NCBI GenBank assembly: GCA_934667295.1
Contig: CAKULR010000039.1
Coordinates: forward strand, 1-11,219
Length of the DNA: 11,219 bases
Direction: 5' to 3'
DNA from: an uncultured Kiritimatiellota bacterium
GTDB taxonomy: Bacteria; Verrucomicrobiota; Kiritimatiellia; RFP12; UBA1067
Within the stretch, counting starts at the first letter, position 1. Every line of letters begins with the position of its first letter. The notes below the pieces were generated by a model. The model saw nothing but the letters and a program-made list of their open reading frames with translations. It had not been told where the DNA came from and did no database searches. The translations under genes were made by a program, and so were the position numbers. This document shows, one piece after another, positions 6,608-11,219 of this stretch.

Positions 6608-7291
6608 ATGAAGGCGAAAGACATGAAGTCGGTTGGCGGGGTGCTTTTGGCGGGATGCCTGGCGGTTCTCGCGGCACAGGCCGAACGGGTTGAGCTGTTC
6701 AACGGGAAGGACCTTTCCGGCTGGACGTCGGTGGTCGACCACGAGGTGACCGGTGGCTACACGGCGGACGAGCCGACGTGGTTCGTCAAGGACGGGACGA
6801 TCCTAACGACGGGCACGCCGTTCGGCTACCTGCGCACGAAGCGCAGCGACTTCGCGGACTTCCGTCTGCACGTCGAGTACCGCTGGTGGCGGAAGACGGA
6901 GAAGCCGAACTCCGGCGTTTTCGTGCGGCTCGCCGCCGAACACGGGACGTTCCTCCCGACGTGCCTCGAAAACCAGCTCTGCCGTGGGGCGATGGGGGAC
7001 GTGCTGGGCCTCGCGGGGCTGCGTTTCGCGGGCTTCGAGCCGCGTTCGCCGTTTGATCCGGCGCAGGCCCTGTCCGGCATCACCAAGGCTCCGCGCAAGG
7101 GCGCCGACGTCGAGAAGCCCTTCGGCGAGTGGAACGTGCTTGAAGTCGAGCTGAAGGGCGACACGCTCGTCAACCGCGTCAACGGCGTCGAGCTGAACCG
7201 CCTGACGGGCATCACCGTCGCCAAGGGCGCCATTGCGCTCCAGGCTGAGGGCGGCGCCGTGCAGTTCCGCAATGTCTGGGTCGAGAATTAA
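6608..7291 (+). CDS. Secreted DUF1080 (3-keto-disaccharide hydrolase family) protein
   Basis: A 227-residue exported protein. Residues 1-25 form a signal sequence ending in AAQA before ERVELF. A lipobox-like LLAGC (13-17) is also present, so a lipoprotein is possible, although the hydrophobic core continues past the cysteine. The mature part is a single concanavalin-like beta-sandwich of the DUF1080 family (PF06439). Typical motifs are LFNGKDLSGW (30-39), WFVKDGTI (58-65), DFRLHVEYRWW (84-94), NSGVFVR (101-107), LENQL (120-124), EWNVLEVELKGD (174-185), VNGVELNR (191-198) and a closing QFRNVWVEN. Some members hydrolyse 3-keto-glycosides; others have no known activity. These genes are abundant in Planctomycetes, Verrucomicrobia and Bacteroidetes. 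ATG 6608 was preferred over in-frame 6551 because of AAAGGAATGG just upstream and the promoter at 6504-6533. Together with the GH2 enzyme it suggests extracellular or periplasmic sugar processing. Confidence 0.9.
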   Translation: MKAKDMKSVGGVLLAGCLAVLAAQAERVELFNGKDLSGWTSVVDHEVTGGYTADEPTWFVKDGTILTTGTPFGYLRTKRSDFADFRLHVEYRWWRKTEKPNSGVFVRLAAEHGTFLPTCLENQLCRGAMGDVLGLAGLRFAGFEPRSPFDPAQALSGITKAPRKGADVEKPFGEWNVLEVELKGDTLVNRVNGVELNRLTGITVAKGAIALQAEGGAVQFRNVWVEN

Positions 7292-7342
7292 TTCCCTTGG
7301 ACGCTAGCGCTGGATGCGCGAACATCGTGTGACGGTATACAT

Positions 7343-7702
7343 ATGCATGTCTGCCTTGTGGCGTTCGGCAGCGCGCTGGGAGGCGTCGCCCGCTACCTCG
7401 TTTCACAGGGACTGGGGACGTCGGCGGGCTTTCCGTGGTGTACGCTGGGCGTGAATGTCGTCGGTTCGCTGGCGATCGGACTCATTTCCGGCGCCCTTGC
7501 GCACGCGACGGGAAACGTCGTTGCCGTCCGCGCCTTTGCCGTCGTGGGGTTCTGCGGCGGCTTCACGACGTTCTCGACCTTCTCGAACGAGATGTTCCAT
7601 CTGCTTGAGGGCGCACAGTATGGCCACGCCGTGCTGTATGCGTCCGTGTCCGTCTTCGCCGGCCTCGCCGCCGTTGGAATAGGCTTTTTGTTCACGCGAT
7701 GA
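7343..7702 (+). CDS. crcB: Fluoride channel CrcB/Fluc
   Basis: A 119-residue inner-membrane protein with four hydrophobic segments (about 2-20, 32-52, 60-82, 96-117), the standard Fluc size and topology. Signature residues are present: GGVARY (13-18), GVNVVGSLAIG (36-46) with the pore Asn38, and GFCGGFTTFSTFSNE (69-83), which carries the phenylalanine and Thr/Ser track of the channel. Fluc proteins form antiparallel dimers that let fluoride out of the cytoplasm. Only one crcB is here, so a homodimer is expected unless a partner lies elsewhere. No strong Shine-Dalgarno precedes ATG 7343, and the 51-bp gap after the DUF1080 gene lacks the fluoride riboswitch (crcB motif) consensus. It is probably transcribed with the upstream gene. 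A perfect palindrome begins 17 bp after the stop. Confidence 0.94.
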   Translation: MHVCLVAFGSALGGVARYLVSQGLGTSAGFPWCTLGVNVVGSLAIGLISGALAHATGNVVAVRAFAVVGFCGGFTTFSTFSNEMFHLLEGAQYGHAVLYASVSVFAGLAAVGIGFLFTR

Positions 7703-7718
7703 GGATTCGAATATGAGA

Positions 7719-7751
7719 TTTCCAGAATCAGGTCAGACCTGATTCTGGAAA
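7719..7751. repeat. Perfect 33-bp palindrome downstream of crcB
   Basis: TTTCCAGAATCAGGTC (7719-7734), a single central A, then its exact reverse complement (7736-7751). It could form a 16-bp hairpin and end transcription or protect the mRNA end, but there is no T tract. It could equally be a dyad for a DNA-binding protein or a mobile-element end. Confidence 0.85.
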
Positions 7752-7758
7752 CAGAAAT

Positions 7759-7784
7759 GTTCCGAAGCGAAGTCGCACTTATTG
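7759..7784 (-). repeat. Inverted copy of the 140-bp-unit box
   Basis: GTTCCGAAGCGAAGTCGCAC with TTATTG is the reverse complement of the box that starts each unit at 395, 535 and 674, with a few changes. This links the repeat region after crcB with the one at the window start. Confidence 0.7.
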
Positions 7785-7805
7785 CTCCGGCAATCAACTA
7801 CTGTG

Positions 7806-8218
7806 ACCTTTGTGGCTCACAATATTTGATTACCGAAGCAATAGGAATCCAGTGATTTCTCCGTGTGAGGCATTCGAATCTAGAATATTTTTATGTTTAT
7901 TGCGAAATTTGTGTGCTTTCGATCCGTTCGAAGAGGGAGATTTTCTTACGCAGTGAAATCTCACATTTCGCGATGAGGACAATTGTTGAGATTATGGTAC
8001 GGAATAATTCTAGTTGGAAATACGAATAGTTGGGAGTACGAATTCTTGTGGGTGCTGGAGAAGGGGAACTGCCCGTGTGACTGGATGACTGTGAATGAAT
8101 GGGTCAAGCGGACTTCTCGTGTCCTGTCCGGCCCCCGTCGAGACGGAGGCGGCATGACGGAGGCGGCATGTTTGGTTCGGTACGCGATGTACCCGCGCCG
8201 CCTCGGCGCGTGGCGTTG
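7806..8218. repeat. Copy 1 of a ~420-bp imperfect direct repeat
   Basis: Aligns along its length with 8737-9178. Shared landmarks are CACAATATTTGATTACCGAA, TTTCTCCGTGTGAG, CGCAGTGAAATCTCACATTT, GAGATTATGGTRCGGAATAA, GTGAATGAATGGG and GCGGACTTCTCGTGTCCTGT. It ends with the perfect hairpin CGCGCCG-CCT-CGGCGCG (8194-8210). It lacks about 10 bp that form one arm of a hairpin in copy 2. Confidence 0.88.
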
Positions 8219-8243
8219 AAAAGGAATGGAACACGCATGGAAA

Positions 8244-8629
8244 CAAGATTTCGTCCGCACCATAATCTTGTTCCTGTAGGTTCTCTTTCTTCACACAGAC
8301 ACCGCCATTCCACAGACCCCTATAGATGCGGCAATAAATTAGGTTGATTCTCCCCAGTGTGGAAACAACTCCGATTCGTGCGGCTCTCGCTACCGCTCCG
8401 CAGAATGTCTCTACCAAAGGTTGCAACATTCGCACTTCACGCCCCTGTAAGTGATTGTCTGCGACTGGCTTCTGCGAAGCCAGATGTAGCCTGCGGAGCG
8501 GGAATGCGCCGCAGAAGCGTGCTTCGGAGGGTAGCCGTAGGCCGCGCGAGAGCATCAATCATCGGAGTTTATCAACCCCTTTCATTGCCGGACCAATAAA
8601 TCTGAGATTACGGTGCGGACGAAATCTTC
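8244..8629. repeat. Fold-back element with ~25-bp terminal inverted repeats
   Basis: CAAGATTTCGTCCGCACCAT with AATCTTG (8244-8270) is matched in reverse complement by 8603-8629, 23 of 27 positions including a 17-bp perfect core. Further nested arms lie inside: GGTTGAT/ATCAACC (8343, 8571), AACTCCGAT/ATCGGAGTT (8367, 8561), GCTCTCGC/GCGAGAGC (8383, 8546) and GCTACCGCTCCGCAG with CTTCGGAGGGTAGC (8389, 8522). Near the middle is the hairpin CTGGCTT-CTGCG-AAGCCAG (8465-8483). No coding region for a transposase is seen, so a MITE-like element or a structured RNA are the main options. Confidence 0.7.
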
Positions 8630-8736
8630 TTGATAAGGAGGACTCTAACAGGGAAGACCAGGGAAGACGATAGATAGGGTGATAAAATATGGTAATTCTT
8701 TGCCGCAAAGATTACAAAGGACACAAGGGGTTTATG

Positions 8737-9178
8737 ATCTTTGTGGTTCACAATATTTGATTACCGAAGCAAGAGGAATCCAGAGATTCCTCTGTTTCTC
8801 CGTGTGAGACATTCGAATCAAAACTATTTTTAGGTTTATTGCGAATTTTGTATGCTTTTTGTTCAAGTCGAGAAGGGAAGTCTTCTTACGCAGTGAAATC
8901 TCACATTTCGCGATAAGGACTATTGTTGAGATTATGGTGCGGAATAATTCTAGTTGGAAATTTGGAATATGAATAATAGTTGGGAATATGAATTCTTGTT
9001 GGTTTTGTTGGTGGTGGAGAATGGGGTGCTACCCGTGTGACAGGATGGCTGTGAATGAATGGGCCAAGCGGACTTCTCGTGTCCTGTCCGGCTCCCGTCG
9101 AGACGAAGGCGGCATGACGGAGACGGCATGCTTGGTGCGGTACGCGAAGTGCCCGCGCTGTTTCGGCACGTGGCGTTG
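8737..9178. repeat. Copy 2 of a ~420-bp imperfect direct repeat
   Basis: Partner of 7806-8218. It keeps the hairpin AGAGGAATC-CAGA-GATTCCTCT (8772-8793), truncated in copy 1, and has an extra AT-rich insert near 8960-9020. It ends in the weaker hairpin CGCGCTG-TTT-CGGCACG (9154-9170). Confidence 0.88.
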
Positions 9179-9195
9179 TGGGGCATCCGGGGCCC

Positions 9196-9221
9196 GGTCG
9201 CGCGGGAGCGCGACCCTCCCG
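9196..9221 (-). repeat. REP-like palindrome
   Basis: GGTCGCGC-GGGA-GCGCGACC is a perfect 8-bp-stem hairpin followed by CTCCCG. Its reverse complement matches the copy at 2338-2363, with the C-G pair near the stem base swapped to T-A on both arms. Confidence 0.8.
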
Positions 9222-9223
9222 TA

Positions 9224-9382
9224 CGCGGATGTGTTCCCCCGCGCGCGGAGTTCCGCCTGCGACCCTCCCCTGCGCGGATGTGTTCCGCCATGCGGTCCCG
9301 TGTGCGGATGTGTTCCCCCGTGCGCGGAGTTCCGCCATGCGACCCTCCCGTGCACGGGTGTGTTCCGCCACGTGCCCCTCCA
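9224..9382. repeat. 80-bp higher-order tandem repeat, two copies
   Basis: The motif GCGGATGTGTTCC (last copy CACGGGTGTGTTCC) recurs at 9224, 9273, 9303 and 9353, spaced 49, 30 and 50 bp. The true period is therefore about 80 bp. GCGGAGTTCCGCC and GCGACCCTCCC recur at the same period. GC content is very high and no frame is conserved. It lies directly upstream of the aminotransferase promoter. Confidence 0.75.
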
Positions 9383-9416
9383 TTCGCGTGAATGACCGCC
9401 CGTGTCTTCGGTTTTG

Positions 9417-9425
9417 TGGTATAAT
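9417..9425 (+). promoter_or_regulatory. Extended -10 promoter of the aminotransferase
   Basis: TGG-TATAAT, a consensus extended -10, ends 6 bases before ATG 9432. Transcription would start at about 9431-9433, on the start codon itself. No convincing -35 is seen. Confidence 0.65.
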
Positions 9426-9431
9426 CGCGTC

Positions 9432-10649
9432 ATGCAAACGGTTACGAATCAGATTCGACAGTCCATGACGGGTTCGTCGTGGATTCGCAAGATGTTCGAG
9501 AAGGGCATCGAACTCAAGAAACAGCATGGCGCGGACGCGGTCTGCGACTTCTCGCTCGGCAACCCGGACGTGCCGCCGCCGGCGAAAGCCAAGGCGGTGC
9601 TGGAGGAAATCGCCGCGCAGGCGGTCAAGCCGCTCGGACTCGGGTACTGTCCGAACGCCGGCATCCCCGCCGTGCGCGAGGCGATCGCGGGGTACCTTTC
9701 GGGGCAGCAGGCGACGGCGGTGCCGGCGGACCGCATCGTGATGACGGTGGGCGCGGCCGGGGCGCTCGTGAGCTTCTTCCGCGCGGTGATCGAGCCGGGC
9801 GACGAGGTGATCTGTCCCGCCCCGTACTTCGTCGAGTACGGCAGCTACTGCGGGCACTTCGGCGGCGTGCTGAAGGCCATCGACGCGAAACCGGACGAGG
9901 GGTTCCGCCCCGACTTCGAGGCGATGGCGGCGGCGGTGACGCCGAAGACGCGTGCGTTCCTCATCAACTCGCCGAACAACCCGACGGGGTGCATCTACGC
10001 GGAGGAGGACCTGAAGCGCCTCGCGGCGATCGTGAACGAGGTGAACGCCCGGCGCGCGGCCGAACTCGGCGACGCGGCGCGTCCGCTCTACCTCCTGAGC
10101 GACGAGCCCTACCGCGCGTTCGCCTACGACGGCGCGGTGGTGCCGCCCGTGATGCCGCTCACGCCCTACGCGGTCGTGCTGGGCTCCTTCTCGAAGACGC
10201 TCTCCCTCGCGGGCGAGCGCATCGGCTACGTGGCGGTGAGCCCCGCGATGCCGGACGGCGCGACGCTCGTGAACGCGGTCACGCTCACGAACCGCACGCT
10301 CGGCTTCGTGAACGCGCCGGTGATCGGCCAGCGCCTCGCCGCGCAGCTCCTCGACCAGACGGTGGACCTCGGCGTCTACGACCGCCGCCGCCGTCTGATG
10401 GCGCAGATCCTGACGGACGCGGGCATCGCCTTCACGATGCCGAAGGGGGCGTTCTACTTCTTCCCGAAGGCGCCGGGCGGCGACGACCTCGCGTTCGTGG
10501 ACGCGCTCCAGCGGGAACTCATCCTCGCGGTGCCGGGGCGCGGCTTCGGCATGGCCGGCTACATCCGCCTCTCGTGCAGCGTGGACGAGGCGATCATCGC
10601 CCGCTCCGCCGAGGGCTTCAAGCGCGCCGTGAAGGGGATCCAGCCGTGA
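9432..10649 (+). CDS. Class I/II pyridoxal-phosphate aminotransferase (aspartate aminotransferase-like)
   Basis: A 405-residue fold-type I aminotransferase. Landmarks run in the expected order: FSLGNPDVPPP (40-50), TVGAAGAL in the phosphate-binding region (105-112), INSPNNPTG (178-186), SDEPYRAFAYDG with Asp224 and Tyr227 (223-234), SFSKTLSLAGERIGY with the PLP lysine Lys255 (252-266), and the carboxylate-binding Arg379 in YIRLSCS. The amino donor is not certain; aspartate, alanine and aromatic transaminases share these motifs. An in-frame GTG at 9402 would add ten residues (MSSVLWYNRV). Those codons overlap the TATAAT box, and no Shine-Dalgarno lies before either start. I therefore place the start at ATG 9432, read from a leaderless mRNA. 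Its stop overlaps the next gene's GTG by 4 bp, so the two are translationally coupled. Confidence 0.92.
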   Translation: MQTVTNQIRQSMTGSSWIRKMFEKGIELKKQHGADAVCDFSLGNPDVPPPAKAKAVLEEIAAQAVKPLGLGYCPNAGIPAVREAIAGYLSGQQATAVPADRIVMTVGAAGALVSFFRAVIEPGDEVICPAPYFVEYGSYCGHFGGVLKAIDAKPDEGFRPDFEAMAAAVTPKTRAFLINSPNNPTGCIYAEEDLKRLAAIVNEVNARRAAELGDAARPLYLLSDEPYRAFAYDGAVVPPVMPLTPYAVVLGSFSKTLSLAGERIGYVAVSPAMPDGATLVNAVTLTNRTLGFVNAPVIGQRLAAQLLDQTVDLGVYDRRRRLMAQILTDAGIAFTMPKGAFYFFPKAPGGDDLAFVDALQRELILAVPGRGFGMAGYIRLSCSVDEAIIARSAEGFKRAVKGIQP

Positions 10650-11219
10650 AAACCCTTCTCGCCGCCGTTCTTGTCCTGCCCCTGTTCGCCGTCCCGAAGG
10701 CGCCGACGGACTGGGCGCCCGTGCAGACGAACGCGATTGCGCGCTGGAAGGCCGCGAACAAGGCGCCGGACGGCGTCGTGTGGGACAGGGCGGCGCACAC
10801 CGTGCGCTTCCTCGCGGAGGCGACGGGGATCGGGACGGGCGAGCCGGTCGAGTTCCTCGCGATCGGCCCGCTCTCCGACCGCGCCTACGAATCGCTGCTC
10901 GTGACGGTGGCGTCGCCGGGGGCGATTGCCGCCGCCTTCGACCGGGCGGGCGTGCCGCGCGGCATTGCCGCCGATCCGTTCCAGGCGCGGCTCTGGCCGT
11001 ATGGCGAGAAGGTCTCGGTGACGGTGAAGCCTCTGGACGGAAAGGCGGCGGCGGGCGGCGGGCTCGCCGCGCTCGTGAAGGATGCGCGCGCGCAGGAGGA
11101 GGGGACGGTCCTCGACCGGCCCGTCGTCTGGACGGCCGGCGCGCGGGACGCGGCGGGCGCGCCCGTCTCCGCGACGAACACGCCCTGCGCCGTCTACGCG
11201 CTCTACAACCACGCGCCGT
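10646..11219 (+). CDS. Secreted YdjY-like protein, 3' end outside the window
   Basis: An open frame of 191 codons runs to the window end from GTG 10646, which overlaps the aminotransferase stop as GTGA. Residues 1-19 (MKTLLAAVLVLPLFAVPKA) look like a Sec signal peptide. The body resembles YdjY-domain proteins common in Planctomycetes and Verrucomicrobia. GVVWDRAAHTVRFLAEATG (43-61) is followed by EFLAIGPLSDRAYESLLVT (69-87), then PGAIAAAFDRAGVPRG (91-106), VSVTVKPLDG (123-132) and DRPVVWTAG (157-165). The YdjY role is not established. GC content and third-position bias match the neighbouring genes and the stop-free frame is long, so this is a real gene. The family call rests on motif memory and is moderate. 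The overlap with the aminotransferase implies co-expression, not a shared pathway. Confidence 0.7.
   Translation, partial: MKTLLAAVLVLPLFAVPKAPTDWAPVQTNAIARWKAANKAPDGVVWDRAAHTVRFLAEATGIGTGEPVEFLAIGPLSDRAYESLLVTVASPGAIAAAFDRAGVPRGIAADPFQARLWPYGEKVSVTVKPLDGKAAAGGGLAALVKDARAQEEGTVLDRPVVWTAGARDAAGAPVSATNTPCAVYALYNHAP

Larger units (their letters stand above)
7703..9416. other. 1.7-kb repeat-rich non-coding region
   Basis: Base composition is clearly more AT-rich than the genes, mainly before 9100. Open frames here, mostly on the minus strand, run across repeats and lack ribosome binding sites. In order it holds a 33-bp palindrome, a box repeat, the first ~413-bp copy, a fold-back element, a short unique stretch and the second ~442-bp copy. 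A REP-like palindrome and an 80-bp tandem repeat end it. The unique stretch (8631-8736) includes a CAGGGAAGAC direct repeat and the hairpin TCTTTGCCGCAAAGA. Confidence 0.7.

Noticed and set aside
7292..7342. Fluoride riboswitch upstream of crcB
   Set aside because: The 51-bp gap lacks the conserved GGNGAUGG and pseudoknot segments and is too short for the usual aptamer with an expression platform.
8237..8346. A 36-codon ORF starting after AAAAGGAATGG in the fold-back element
   Set aside because: The Shine-Dalgarno is plausible, but the codons form one arm of the inverted repeat and no conserved protein is visible.
8901..9857. A 318-codon minus-strand frame with repeated peptides, and a similar one at 8010-8558
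   Set aside because: It crosses the direct repeats, the REP-like palindrome and the start of the aminotransferase. The peptide similarity between the two copies follows from DNA identity, and insertions between copies ignore the frame.

Overview
The window is bacterial DNA with very GC-rich, tightly spaced genes, all on the + strand, separated by long, repeat-filled, partly AT-richer intergenic regions. A secreted DUF1080 (3-keto-disaccharide hydrolase family) protein, a secreted GH2 glycosidase and a secreted YdjY-like protein beside ordinary housekeeping genes suggest a member of the PVC superphylum, perhaps Kiritimatiellota or Verrucomicrobiota from a gut or anoxic habitat. No rRNA or other taxonomic marker is present, so this placement is inference.

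Layout. 1-1118 has no gene and holds a 14-bp tandem array, three ~140-bp direct repeats and a promoter-like site. 1119-1259 is a remnant of an ORF6N-domain (phage antirepressor type) gene; its end runs into a six-copy 26-bp tandem array (1228-1372). Then come radC (1542-2297), a spacer packed with REP-like palindromes and 24-bp repeats, asd (2598-3611), a small secreted Gly/Pro-rich protein (3697-4050), gmk (4067-4669) and a GH2 glycosidase (4679-6430). The last three are nearly contiguous and probably co-transcribed. A promoter-like site precedes the DUF1080 gene (6608-7291), which is followed by crcB (7343-7702). 7703-9416 is a 1.7-kb non-coding repeat region: a perfect 33-bp palindrome, two ~420-bp imperfect direct copies, a ~385-bp fold-back element between them, a REP-like palindrome and an 80-bp higher-order tandem repeat. 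A class I aminotransferase (9432-10649), probably read from a leaderless mRNA, overlaps by 4 bp a secreted YdjY-like gene that runs off the window.

Function. asd serves aspartate-family amino-acid synthesis, gmk nucleotide metabolism and crcB fluoride export. The GH2 and DUF1080 proteins are both exported and probably act on sugars in the periplasm or outside the cell. The most unusual content is non-coding: two hairpin repeat families whose copies show compensatory base changes, and a 26-bp array in which some units form short ORFs overlapping by ATGA, two of the starts carrying their own Shine-Dalgarno sequence. No complete new defence or mobile system could be identified.
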